Shown here: positions 6,823 through 14,239 of the stretch, in pieces
Numbering within the stretch: position 1 is the stretch's first letter
Layout: the number at the start of each line of letters is the position of its first letter
Assembly: GCA_964621265.1 (NCBI GenBank)
Contig: CAZULQ010000021.1
Span: 1-29,363, forward strand
Length of the DNA: 29,363 nucleotides
Direction of reading: 5' to 3'
From: Porcipelethomonas sp964621265
Lineage (GTDB): Bacteria; Bacillota; Clostridia; Oscillospirales; Ruminococcaceae
Made by a program: the position numbers and the translations under genes
Notes under the pieces: generated by a model
Database searches by the model: none
The model's input: only the letters and a program-made list of their open reading frames with translations
Told to the model about the DNA's origin: nothing

Positions 6823-8313
6823 ATGAAGGAAAATACAAATGAAAAAAATGCTGAACGCAAATCCTACGGCATTATTTCGCTGAGAACCTATCTTTCAAAG
6901 CTTAAGACTTTGTTCAGATTCTGGCTTATTGCCGCTGTTATTATGGGTGTGCTGGTTTCCGGCTATAATGTCGGAACTGCATTTTACAACAGTGAGGCAT
7001 CAACAGTAATCAACTTCAGCTTTGACGGCATTGAATCGGGCCTTGACCCTAACGGCAACAAGTTTGACGTTGAGGAAATCAAGGACATTGAGCTTGTAAG
7101 GGAATCGCTGGAGGAACTGGGAATCACAGGTGTTTCTCCTGAGGCTGTTGTCAAGTCAATCAGCATAACAGGCGTTGTTCCGACAAACGTTATTGAACGT
7201 ATCACACAGTATTCATCATTCTATGGTGCAAACTACCTTACATCATCAAAGAATATCCGTGATACAACATACTATCCTACACAGTATGCGATTGTCTGCG
7301 AAAGCGATCAGCTCAGTAAAAACGAAAAGGCAGACCTTCTTAATAAGCTTACTGAAAAATACAACGGTGTCTTCTACGGAAAATACGGTTACAACTTATC
7401 CCTTGAATCAGCTGTAAGGTCAATTGACTATAAGGAATATGACTACATAAACGCAATTGATGTTTTCAGTGCATCCCTCGGCTCACTCCAGAATTATATC
7501 GACGAGCTTGCGGCACAGGACAATACACGTTTCAGAGCTGAAAACGGATATACATTTGCTGACGTTTCTGCTTCAATTGACACAATCAGAACAGAGGACC
7601 TTGACTGGATTTCGTCATACATCACACTTCATAATGTGACAAAGGACAAGGACACTCTCATTGCAAACTATGAATTCAAGATTGAAGAGCTTGAAAGAAG
7701 CAAGGCTATTTCACAGGAACAGATAAAGTCTATAAATTCAACGATTGATGTTTATGAAAAGGACGCAATCATAATTTTCGGTGATTCAGCAGAGGGCTCA
7801 AACACAACTCTCAATCAGTCGTCGGAAACATACAACAATCTTATTACAAGAAAGGTTGCGGCACAGACACAGCTTTCAACAAGTGAACAGAAAATCGACC
7901 TTTACAAAGACAGAATCAATTCACTCAGAAGCGGAAAAACAAATGAAAGCGACAAGGAAATCGTTGAAAAGGAACTCGAAAGATTCTCAGCAAAAATCGA
8001 TTCACTCCTTGAAATCGCAAACCAGACAGCTTCTGAATATTACGAGGAAGTAAAGCTTTCAAATGCCTATGCGGTTTTAAGACCTGCTGAATCATCAACC
8101 TTCGGTATTATCACAACAGCTGTGACAAATTCACTTGGAACAATTATAACCTTCGGACTTCTTATCACAGGTGCATACTTTACAATTGCACTTGTAATGT
8201 GCTTCAGGGAAGTACCATTTTTCAACCGCCTTGCAGCAAAAGTAAAGAAAAGCGTAAAGGCAGAGAAAAAGAGCGATGATAAGAACAAGAAAAACAAGAA
8301 GAATAAAAAGTAA
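6823..8313 (+). CDS. Wzz-like polysaccharide chain-length determinant, copy 1
   Basis: 496 aa with the architecture of polysaccharide co-polymerases: a cytoplasmic N-terminus, TM1 at about 32-52, a long extracytoplasmic region with alpha-helical coiled-coil stretches (about 280-420), TM2 at about 432-460, and a lysine-rich cytoplasmic tail (..DDKNKKNKKNKK). A segment after TM1, NFSFDGIESGLDPNG (64-78), recurs in the next gene as NFDYEGIEEGLDPYG, so the two are paralogues. GGAGGG lies upstream of the ATG. It is first in a probable operon with copy 2 and an epimerase. The Wzz assignment is from topology and neighbours, since similarity to classical Wzz is not obvious by eye. A role in setting the length or export of a surface polysaccharide is inferred. 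Confidence 0.72.
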   Translation: MKENTNEKNAERKSYGIISLRTYLSKLKTLFRFWLIAAVIMGVLVSGYNVGTAFYNSEASTVINFSFDGIESGLDPNGNKFDVEEIKDIELVRESLEELGITGVSPEAVVKSISITGVVPTNVIERITQYSSFYGANYLTSSKNIRDTTYYPTQYAIVCESDQLSKNEKADLLNKLTEKYNGVFYGKYGYNLSLESAVRSIDYKEYDYINAIDVFSASLGSLQNYIDELAAQDNTRFRAENGYTFADVSASIDTIRTEDLDWISSYITLHNVTKDKDTLIANYEFKIEELERSKAISQEQIKSINSTIDVYEKDAIIIFGDSAEGSNTTLNQSSETYNNLITRKVAAQTQLSTSEQKIDLYKDRINSLRSGKTNESDKEIVEKELERFSAKIDSLLEIANQTASEYYEEVKLSNAYAVLRPAESSTFGIITTAVTNSLGTIITFGLLITGAYFTIALVMCFREVPFFNRLAAKVKKSVKAEKKSDDKNKKNKKNKK

Positions 8314-8331
8314 GAACGGAGGGAATAACTA

Positions 8332-9837
8332 ATGGAAAATGAAAAGAATATCAGTCTTGTGATAAAACAGCCTGAAGAAGAGCATGAAGGCGTTGTAATT
8401 TCCTTTTCAACTATTTTCTCATACCTGAGAAGATTCTTCCTTATCTGGATTATAGTTGCGGCAATTGTGCTTATGTTTGTCATGGGCGGCGTTATGCTTA
8501 TCAAGACAACCGTTGCAGATACAAAGGTTACAGCTCTTGTAAACTTCGATTATGAAGGAATTGAAGAAGGCCTTGACCCATACGGAAAACCATTTGATGT
8601 AAATAAAATCAAGTCACCGAGTATTATAGAAGCTGCTCTTTCCGACTTAAACGAATCATTGTCATACGTTGAAATCATAAGAAAGAGTATCACAATCGAA
8701 GGCGTTGCACCAGATGAGGCAATGGATAAGCTTTCACTCTATCAGGAGGTTTACTCAGGCGGCGGTAACGCAGGTCTTGTTGCGGCAGACAGACTTATTG
8801 TTACAGAATGTAATCCTGTATCATACATTATAACACTTGATTACGGCTCAGCAGGACTTACTCTTAACCAGAGCAAGCAGGTTCTTGACGGCATGCTCAG
8901 AAACTATCAGGATTATTTCTTCACAACCTATGGTTACAACCAGTCTCTCGGTACTTCTGTTGTAGCGATTGACTATACAGATTATGACTACTCAGCTGCG
9001 CTTGACGTTTTCAGTTCAACACTTGTAACCCTTGATGAATATGTCAGCACACTTGCACTTTCAAATCCTACATTCCGTTCAGGCAGAACAGGTTATTCCT
9101 TTGAGGACCTGAGCACAACAATCAATACGCTCAAGACTGCCGAGGTTGACAGCCTTTCATCCTATGTAATTATCAATAATGTTTCCAATGACAAGGAAGT
9201 TCTTCTCACATACTATGAATACAAGATTGAGGAACTCAAGAGAAAGCAGAAGGTTTATCAGGCAGAGCTTGAATCAATTTCAAAGTCAATTGAAAACTAT
9301 GAAAAGGATACAATGCTGATTTACGGTGAAGGCGTTGACCCTGAAAACAATACCTTTACACGCGCGTCTGAAAAGTATGATGAGCTTATTGAACAGAAGG
9401 TTGCAAAGCAGAATGAGCTTTCACGCTGCAAGCAGGATATAACATATTTTGAAACAAGATTTACTGCACTCAAAAAGAGCAGCGGGACTTCAAGCGATGA
9501 AATGAAGGCGGAAGTTGAAGAGCGTCTTGCGGCACTTCACGGAAGAATTAACAATATCATTGATACTGTAAACAAGACATCAGACGAATATTATGAGACT
9601 GTTACATTTGCTCACGCTTATAACATTCTCGTTCCTGCTTCGGGTACTGAACCGACAGTTGCGACAAGTGACCTTATTCTCCCTGTTATTATCGGTGAAA
9701 TTGCAGCATTTGCAGGTTACTTTGTAGTTTCTGTTATAAAGGCAATTTCTGCTGACTACAGCAGGCAGAAAGCTAAAAAGGAAGCCCGTGAAGCAAGAGA
9801 GGCAGCAAAGGCTGCAAAGGAAGCTATGGCTGAATAA
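8332..9837 (+). CDS. Wzz-like polysaccharide chain-length determinant, copy 2
   Basis: 501 aa and paralogous to the gene 18 nt upstream. TM1 lies at about 36-58, an extracytoplasmic region with long coiled-coil helices follows, TM2 lies at about 450-472, and the cytoplasmic tail is Lys/Arg/Ala-rich (KKEAREAREAAKAAKE). Shared blocks with copy 1 include GLDPxGxxFDV after TM1, an SxSSY(V/I)xxxNVxxDK region, a YExKIEELxR helix and a KTSDEYYE / TASEYYE block before TM2. The tails differ sharply: lysine/asparagine in copy 1, mixed charged and alanine here. ACGGAGGG precedes the ATG. Two adjacent copies may form hetero-oligomers or act on different polymers (inference). Confidence 0.72.
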   Translation: MENEKNISLVIKQPEEEHEGVVISFSTIFSYLRRFFLIWIIVAAIVLMFVMGGVMLIKTTVADTKVTALVNFDYEGIEEGLDPYGKPFDVNKIKSPSIIEAALSDLNESLSYVEIIRKSITIEGVAPDEAMDKLSLYQEVYSGGGNAGLVAADRLIVTECNPVSYIITLDYGSAGLTLNQSKQVLDGMLRNYQDYFFTTYGYNQSLGTSVVAIDYTDYDYSAALDVFSSTLVTLDEYVSTLALSNPTFRSGRTGYSFEDLSTTINTLKTAEVDSLSSYVIINNVSNDKEVLLTYYEYKIEELKRKQKVYQAELESISKSIENYEKDTMLIYGEGVDPENNTFTRASEKYDELIEQKVAKQNELSRCKQDITYFETRFTALKKSSGTSSDEMKAEVEERLAALHGRINNIIDTVNKTSDEYYETVTFAHAYNILVPASGTEPTVATSDLILPVIIGEIAAFAGYFVVSVIKAISADYSRQKAKKEAREAREAAKAAKEAMAE

Positions 9838-9843
9838 CATTAT

Positions 9844-9875
9844 GTCCTGCGCCACGGAAATGACGCAGGACTTTT
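9844..9875 (+). terminator. Hairpin with short T-run after the second Wzz-like gene
   Basis: GTCCTGCG (9844-9851) pairs perfectly with CGCAGGAC (9864-9871), followed by TTTT only. It may be a partial terminator or attenuator that lowers expression of the epimerase gene, which has no promoter I can see in the roughly 54 nt that follow. Confidence 0.5.
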
Positions 9876-9929
9876 GCTGAAAATGAGAGTATTGCAGGCA
9901 ATGCTTTCAGAGTCAGAATGGAGAAGAAT

Positions 9930-10934
9930 ATGAACTATATAATTTTCGGTGGCTCCGGATTTATCGGAACACATCTTATTAAAATGCTTCGTGAAACCTG
10001 TGTGACACCTTCGGATAAAATATATGACCTTGACATTGTAATGCCCGGTGAGGAGGGCGTTGTGCCGGGAGTTGTGGAGAAAATCGAGGGTGTTGAGTAT
10101 ATAAGACTTGATGTCAGAAACAGAATTGAATTTGATTTTACACCTACAAAGGATGACATAATCTTTAATCTTGCAGCAGTTCACAGAACGCCGGGACATC
10201 CTGATTACGACTATTTTGAGACTAATATAAAGGGTGCTGAGAATATAACAGAATTTGCAAAAAGACATGGTATCAGCAAAATCCTCTTTACAAGCTCGAT
10301 TGCACCATACGGTGCGGCTGAACAGCTGAAGGAGGAAACAACGCTCCCGACACCTAATACGCCATACGGCATAAGCAAGCTTGTTGCCGAAAAAATCCAT
10401 CAGATGTGGCAGGCTGAGGATGAAAACAGAGAGCTTACGATTGTCCGTCCCGGCGTTGTCTACGGAAAGGGCGAGCACGGTAATTTCACAAGACTTTACT
10501 GGGGAATCAGAAAACGTTACTTCTTCTATACAGGCAGAAGGGATACAATCAAGGCGTGTATTTATGTAAAGGAGCTTGTCGGCTTCATGAAATACCGCAT
10601 GATTGACAACAGCTTTAAGGGAACTGATATTTTCAACTGCACCTTTGAGCCTGCATATACAATCGAGCATATCTGCGAGACAATGAAAAAGCAGACAGGC
10701 ATGAAGCGTCATACATTTCTTGTTCCGTCCTGGCTTCTTATGCCTGCGGCAAGGATTTTAGGACCTATCGGCGGCAAGAAAATCGGTATTCACCCCGCAA
10801 GAGTCAAAAAGCTTATGATTTCGACAAACATCTGCGGGAAAAAGCTTGCGAACTCGGGATATAAGTTCAAGTATGATTTTGAACAGACAATTGCTGACTG
10901 GTATGAGGACTGTGACAAACAGGGGCTCGAATGA
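9930..10934 (+). CDS. NAD-dependent sugar epimerase/dehydratase (extended SDR)
   Basis: 334 aa. The N-terminal Rossmann motif GGSGFIG (7-13) binds NAD(P). Catalytic residues of extended SDRs are visible: TSS at 121-123 and YGISK (Y146, K150). R173-P174-G175 in the IVRPG block and VYGKGE follow, as in nucleotide-sugar epimerases and dehydratases. It probably modifies a nucleotide sugar for the neighbouring polysaccharide pathway; the exact substrate is not readable. The start at 9930 was chosen because GGAG lies 6 nt upstream; an ATG at 9918 (338 aa) has no ribosome-binding site. It follows the Wzz-like pair and precedes the sugar transferase, which has its own promoter. Confidence 0.8.
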   Translation: MNYIIFGGSGFIGTHLIKMLRETCVTPSDKIYDLDIVMPGEEGVVPGVVEKIEGVEYIRLDVRNRIEFDFTPTKDDIIFNLAAVHRTPGHPDYDYFETNIKGAENITEFAKRHGISKILFTSSIAPYGAAEQLKEETTLPTPNTPYGISKLVAEKIHQMWQAEDENRELTIVRPGVVYGKGEHGNFTRLYWGIRKRYFFYTGRRDTIKACIYVKELVGFMKYRMIDNSFKGTDIFNCTFEPAYTIEHICETMKKQTGMKRHTFLVPSWLLMPAARILGPIGGKKIGIHPARVKKLMISTNICGKKLANSGYKFKYDFEQTIADWYEDCDKQGLE

Positions 10935-10976
10935 TTTGTCGTTATGCACAAAAAAGCCAATAAATATAAAATAAAC

Positions 10977-11005
10977 TTGAATTGTCTCCGATAATGTGGT
11001 ATAAT
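10977..11005 (+). promoter_or_regulatory. Promoter of the sugar transferase gene
   Basis: TTGAAT (10977-10982), 17-nt spacer, TATAAT (11000-11005). Transcription would start near 11012, about 40 nt before the ATG at 11053. Confidence 0.78.
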
Positions 11006-11052
11006 GTAAAGAGCGAGACTTTGTGCATTACTCTTACAGAGGAGAAGATATT

Positions 11053-11859
11053 ATGGCGCCATTAAGCGGCAGTCCTGTTAATTATAAAGAAGTAAGCGAG
11101 GAAATGCTGACCGAGCTTACGCTTGAGACCATGAAGGAAAACAGCGAGGGTGTTACACAATATCCTGTGCTGGAATTCGATGGCAGGGCTCTCTGGCTTT
11201 TATCAACAGGAGTTAAGGAAACTTTAAAATATAGTGATGTGAAGCCTGCGGGTGGTATGGGTTACAGAATAGTAAAGAGAACTATCGACATTGTGATGTC
11301 ACTTCTGGGACTTATTGTTCTGTTTATCCCGATGGCAGTTGTTGCACTTATAATTTTTCTGGGCGACAGAGGCAATCCGATTTTTTCACAGGTGAGAATG
11401 ACCGAAAACGGAAGACATTTTAAAATGTATAAATTCCGTTCTATGTGTACGGACGCAGAAAAGCGTTTTGCGGAGGTTCTGAAGAACAATCAGTGTGACG
11501 GAATCGCCTTCAAAAGCGATGAAGACCCGAGAATAACAAAAATCGGCAAGTTTATCAGAAAGACTTCCATTGATGAGCTTCCACAGCTTTTCAATATTCT
11601 CAAAGGTGATATGTCGATTATCGGCCCGAGACCGCCTCTTCCGAGAGAGGTTGTTCTCTATACTCCCGAGCAGATGAACAGGCTTATGGTAAAGGGCGGA
11701 CTTTCATGTATCTGCCAGGTCGAAGGAAGAAGCGATGTCGGTTTTGACGAATGGGTTGAATCGGACATCCGCTACATAAAAACAAGAAGCATCCGTCAGG
11801 ATTTTGCACTGTTTTTCCGCACAATTGCGGTTGTGATTTTAGGCAAGGGTGCAAGATAA
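11053..11859 (+). CDS. Polyprenyl-phosphate sugar-1-phosphate transferase (bacterial sugar transferase family)
   Basis: 268 aa. It transfers a sugar-1-phosphate from a UDP-sugar to undecaprenyl phosphate, the first membrane step of capsule or exopolysaccharide repeat-unit assembly. About 70 N-terminal residues are unassigned. Then come KRTIDI and a reentrant membrane helix (about 76-103), the QVRMTENGRHFKMYKFRSM block (113-131), and DPRITKIGKFIRKTSIDELPQ with the catalytic D174-E175 pair, followed by GDMSIIGPRPPLPREV. This is the minimal monotopic transferase, without the extra N-terminal membrane domain of the WbaP/WcaJ group. The start is the ATG at 11053 behind AGAGGAG; the frame is open upstream from a GTG at 11023. 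It has its own promoter and terminator, yet probably serves the same polymer as the Wzz-like genes. The sugar is unknown. Confidence 0.9.
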   Translation: MAPLSGSPVNYKEVSEEMLTELTLETMKENSEGVTQYPVLEFDGRALWLLSTGVKETLKYSDVKPAGGMGYRIVKRTIDIVMSLLGLIVLFIPMAVVALIIFLGDRGNPIFSQVRMTENGRHFKMYKFRSMCTDAEKRFAEVLKNNQCDGIAFKSDEDPRITKIGKFIRKTSIDELPQLFNILKGDMSIIGPRPPLPREVVLYTPEQMNRLMVKGGLSCICQVEGRSDVGFDEWVESDIRYIKTRSIRQDFALFFRTIAVVILGKGAR

Positions 11860-11875
11860 AAAAGAATAAAAATAT

Positions 11876-11908
11876 AAAGGACATATTCTATTGAGTATGT
11901 CCTTTTTT
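11876..11908 (+). terminator. Intrinsic terminator of the sugar transferase gene
   Basis: AAAGGACATA (11876-11885) pairs with TATGTCCTTT (11896-11905) and runs into six T (11903-11908), 16 nt after the stop codon. Confidence 0.88.
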
Positions 11909-11919
11909 AATATATTGAG

Positions 11920-11949
11920 TTGACATAGATTTCTTGTCTGTGATATAAT
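11920..11949 (+). promoter_or_regulatory. Orphan consensus promoter
   Basis: Perfect TTGACA (11920-11925), 18-nt spacer and perfect TATAAT (11944-11949), immediately after a terminator and with no gene downstream on this strand before the 12098-12140 terminator. Confidence 0.8.
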
Positions 11950-11983
11950 AACATTATGGGTGTCTGCATAAAACGGTAGGCGG

Positions 11984-12086
11984 GTGCGTGACCGCACTGG
12001 ACAAATCGTTCTTCACTTTGTGAGGTGCGATTTTCTTTTTTTGTCTCGACCATTTATTTTGTAGGGGACGGCGCCTTCGACATCCC
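11984..12086 (+). repeat. Two-hairpin element inside the candidate small RNA
   Basis: Begins with GTGCG-TGAC-CGCAC (11984-11997), then TGGACAAATCG, an inner TTCAC-ttt-GTGAG stem, CTCGACCATTTATTTT, the GTAG foot (12061-12064) and GGGACG..CATCCC arms (12065-12086, one mismatch). The order of modules matches the copies at 302-201 (minus) and 14904-15005. Confidence 0.7.
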
Positions 12087-12097
12087 GTCTAAAAAAG

Positions 12098-12140
12098 AAA
12101 AATAACCGCCCTCTCTTGCAAATTGTGGCGGTTATTTTTT
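12098..12140. terminator. Bidirectional intrinsic terminator
   Basis: AAAAATAACCGCC (12098-12110) and GGCGGTTATTTTT (12127-12139) form a perfect 13-bp stem with a T-run on either strand. It can end both the plus-strand candidate small RNA and the minus-strand spoIIGA-sigE transcript. Confidence 0.88.
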
Positions 12141-12242
12141 AACTAAAACAAAACGGGGAGAAACCGCTTATCGCAGACACCCTTTTCTATATTATACAGC
12201 ATAGAAAAATATATGTCAAGTATCATCCCGACAATACCACTT

Positions 12243-12953
12243 TTACATTTTTTCCATTTCGACCCTGAGCCGTCTGATGATTTTCTTTTCAAGACGGGAA
12301 ATGTATGACTGTGAAATCCCGATAATATCCGCAACCTCTTTCTGTGTTTTCTCTTTGCCGTCTGTCAGACCGAAACGCAGCTGCATGATTTCCTTTTCCC
12401 GTCCGCCGAGATGCTCAACGGCGTCCCTGAGCATATCCTTTTCAGCCTCACTTTCTATTCCACGGCTTACAATGTCATCGTCAGTACCGAGAATGTCCGA
12501 CAGCAGAAGCTCATTGCCGTCCCAGTCAATGTTGAGCGGCTCGTCAATTGAGATTTCATTGCGGTGGTTTGAAGATTTTCTGAGAAACATCAGTATTTCG
12601 TTTTCAATACACCTTGAGGCATAGGTTGCAAGCTTTATGTTCTTTTCCGGGCAGAAGGTTTTGACCGCCTTGATAAGACCGATAGTTCCGATTGAAACTA
12701 AATCCTCAACTCCGACGCCCGACGATTCAAACTTTTTTGCTATGTAGACAACAAGCCTGAGATTATGTACAATAAGCGTTTCACGGGCTTTTTCTGAGCC
12801 TTTTTCAAGGAGTCTGAAAACCTCGGCTTCGGTTTCACGGTCGAGGGGAGGCGGAAGCGTATCCGGACCGTTTACATAGAAAACGCCGTCCTGCGTATTT
12901 ATTTTAAAGATTACTGCTTTAACTTTTCTTATCAGTTCTTTCAGATGTTTCAT
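12243..12953 (-). CDS. sigE: RNA polymerase sporulation sigma factor SigE (pro-form)
   Basis: 236 aa, strikingly like B. subtilis pro-SigE as I recall it. LPPPL lies at 33-37, region 2 includes NLRLVVYIAKKFE (64-76) and EDLVSIGTIGLIKAV (83-97), followed by ATYASRCIENEILMFLR. FDEPLNIDWDGNELLL-like residues occur at 136-151, and region 4.2 (TQKEVADIIGISQSYISRLEKK, 203-224) has the helix-turn-helix. SigE is the first mother-cell sigma factor of sporulation. The start at 12953 has AAAGGA 9 nt upstream, overlapping the spoIIGA stop; it gives a pro-region of about 26 residues before VNGPDTLPPPL, matching the roughly 27-residue B. subtilis pro-sequence. An in-frame ATG at 12974 is less likely. The pro-region would be removed by SpoIIGA, encoded 14 nt upstream. 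No sigG gene follows, unlike many clostridia. Confidence 0.95.
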   Translation of the reverse strand: MKHLKELIRKVKAVIFKINTQDGVFYVNGPDTLPPPLDRETEAEVFRLLEKGSEKARETLIVHNLRLVVYIAKKFESSGVGVEDLVSIGTIGLIKAVKTFCPEKNIKLATYASRCIENEILMFLRKSSNHRNEISIDEPLNIDWDGNELLLSDILGTDDDIVSRGIESEAEKDMLRDAVEHLGGREKEIMQLRFGLTDGKEKTQKEVADIIGISQSYISRLEKKIIRRLRVEMEKM

Positions 12954-12967
12954 ATAAAGAGTTCCTT

Positions 12968-13807
12968 TCAGCATAGTATTCCCGGATTGAAAACTGCGGG
13001 TATTTCATTTTCGGATATTCCTATCAGCACGTCAACTTTTTTAGCACTTCCTTGTTCCTCGTTTGTTATAACAACTTCTTCGGGTGTAAATACAGGCAGA
13101 AGTCCGCCGTCGGAAACTGTCGAAAACGGGAGGAATCTTATGCCCGACTGCTCAAAGAGTATTTCTGCATTTTCGGGCGAAAGGGTACACGAAGGCGAAA
13201 TTATCGAACCAAGCGCCTTTCTCTGACAGATTATAACAGGCTTGCCCGAAAACATGTCAACAAGAGAATTGCCTGTATCGGCAAGTGCGGAAAGTGTGCA
13301 GACGGTGTGGCTTTTGCGGATTGTAATGCGGTATTTCTGCTTCACATTGTTTCCCTTATCAAGAAAAAATCTTACAATCGTTACGGCAAAATAGGCAACG
13401 GCAGTAAAGATAATCAAACTCAGCAGAGAGAAATCTATGTATAGAGTGGCGTTTGAAAACGCCATGAATCCGGGACGGAAAAAGTTGTAAAGTGCCATGA
13501 CGATGCCGCCGAATATGAAGTTTACAAAATAAAACCACAGAAGATTTGAGAGTATACTGCGCCTGTTTTTCAGCCCGAATGCGATTGCCGTTATGATGAA
13601 TGCCGCAACAAGCTTTATTGCAAGGTTCACAAGAAAATGAAGTCCGGGAAGAAGAATCGTGAGCGAGAAAAGACTGCCTGTCGATGACGCAGTTAAAAGC
13701 CGCCACGTTTTAAGTGGCGCATGGGTAAGACGTGCGGTGGCCTTTATGAGAAAAAAATTCACATAGATGTTCAGCACAATCAGCACGTCAATATAGATTG
13801 TTTTCAT
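12968..13807 (-). CDS. spoIIGA: SpoIIGA, sigma-E processing aspartic protease
   Basis: 279 aa. The N-terminal half (1-147) has about five hydrophobic membrane segments. The C-terminal half is soluble and contains ALADTGNSL (174-182) with the aspartic-protease DTG triad (D177), as in B. subtilis SpoIIGA, a septal membrane protease that cleaves pro-SigE. The ATG at 13807 has AGGTGA 6 nt upstream; a GTG at 13816 overlaps that site and is less likely. It is transcribed with sigE, the usual pairing in spore-forming Firmicutes. Upstream lies a TATAAT -10 with Spo0A-box-like sequences but no good -35, as in the B. subtilis spoIIG promoter. Confidence 0.93.
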   Translation of the reverse strand: MKTIYIDVLIVLNIYVNFFLIKATARLTHAPLKTWRLLTASSTGSLFSLTILLPGLHFLVNLAIKLVAAFIITAIAFGLKNRRSILSNLLWFYFVNFIFGGIVMALYNFFRPGFMAFSNATLYIDFSLLSLIIFTAVAYFAVTIVRFFLDKGNNVKQKYRITIRKSHTVCTLSALADTGNSLVDMFSGKPVIICQRKALGSIISPSCTLSPENAEILFEQSGIRFLPFSTVSDGGLLPVFTPEEVVITNEEQGSAKKVDVLIGISENEIPAVFNPGILC

Positions 13808-13825
13808 TTGAATCACCTGAGTTTA

Positions 13826-13859
13826 ATTATAACCGCAGAAGTCGGAAAAGTTTGTCGAT
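13826..13859 (-). promoter_or_regulatory. Putative Spo0A-activated promoter of spoIIGA-sigE
   Basis: Minus-strand TATAAT lies at 13831-13826, 18 nt before the ATG. No TTGACA is present at normal spacing. Instead TGTCGAT (13853-13859, plus strand) is one base from the Spo0A box TGTCGAA, and AGTCGGA (13840-13846) is a weaker second match 13 nt away. This resembles the B. subtilis spoIIG arrangement; the binding is inferred. Confidence 0.45.
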
Positions 13860-13908
13860 AGGCGGCAAAAGGAAAATTTTGTGGATTTCTACAAAACGTG
13901 TGTTTTAT

Positions 13909-13938
13909 GTCATAAAATCATTTTCCACGCATAAAATT
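13909..13938 (+). promoter_or_regulatory. Candidate sigma-E dependent promoter
   Basis: TCATAAA (13910-13916), a 13-nt spacer and CATAAAAT (13930-13937) resemble the B. subtilis sigma-E elements (KMATATT and CATACAMT, 13-15 nt apart) and do not resemble a sigma-A promoter. It sits 26 nt before the small membrane protein gene. The call is based on recalled consensus. Confidence 0.45.
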
Positions 13939-13963
13939 ATCTGACAAGGTAAAGGGGGCAGTT

Positions 13964-14239
13964 ATGGAAGAAAAGACAGAAATCCCGATGGAAGTGAGCT
14001 CTGAACCGATTTACATAAATTATGACAACACCCGAAACTCAGACGGAGGTATACTGTCAGTTTGGTTTATTCAGTTTACACTCTGTATAATTATGTTGCT
14101 TCTGGTGTTCGTGCTGAATATCTCAGGCACAGCCGCACTACAGGATATGTCAGCCCTGTTTAAGGACTATTCCTGCAGGGAAACCGAAGATTTTTATGTC
14201 CGTGCGGCAGACGCCGTTATATCGTATATCTATGATTAA
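13964..14239 (+). CDS. Small single-pass membrane protein upstream of an M50 protease
   Basis: 91 aa, no family recognised. Residues 1-30 are polar and acidic, 33-53 form one membrane helix (WFIQFTLCIIMLLLVFVL), and 54-91 form a short external tail. AAGGGGG precedes the ATG. It overlaps the SpoIVFB-like gene by 8 nt, so the two are co-translated. In Bacillus the gene in this position is spoIVFA, a roughly 264-aa regulator of SpoIVFB with one TM and a LytM domain; this protein has a comparable N-terminal layout but no LytM domain. It could be a minimal regulator or anchor for the protease (inference). Confidence 0.7.
   Translation: MEEKTEIPMEVSSEPIYINYDNTRNSDGGILSVWFIQFTLCIIMLLLVFVLNISGTAALQDMSALFKDYSCRETEDFYVRAADAVISYIYD

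Larger units (their letters stand above)
11957..12140 (+). ncRNA. Candidate small RNA made of a repeat element
   Basis: A transcript from the orphan promoter would start near 11956-11957, run through a complete two-hairpin repeat element and stop at a strong terminator, giving about 180 nt. The only frame at its start is ATG GGT GTC TGC ATA AAA CGG TAG (11956-11979), seven residues without a ribosome-binding site, so a coding role is doubtful. This is an inference from promoter, structure and terminator; it does not match any RNA family I recognise. Confidence 0.4.

Noticed and set aside
9840..10712. 290-codon minus-strand open frame opposite the epimerase gene
   Set aside because: It is antisense to a clearly conserved SDR protein, has a low-complexity Cys/His/Arg-rich translation, and lacks a ribosome-binding site.
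12277..12624. 115-codon plus-strand frame opposite sigE
   Set aside because: Ser/Arg-rich antisense shadow of the conserved sigma factor; no start signal.
13964..14239. SpoIVFA orthologue
   Set aside because: Only 91 residues with no LytM/M23 region; only the genomic position and single membrane helix agree, so the name was not assigned.
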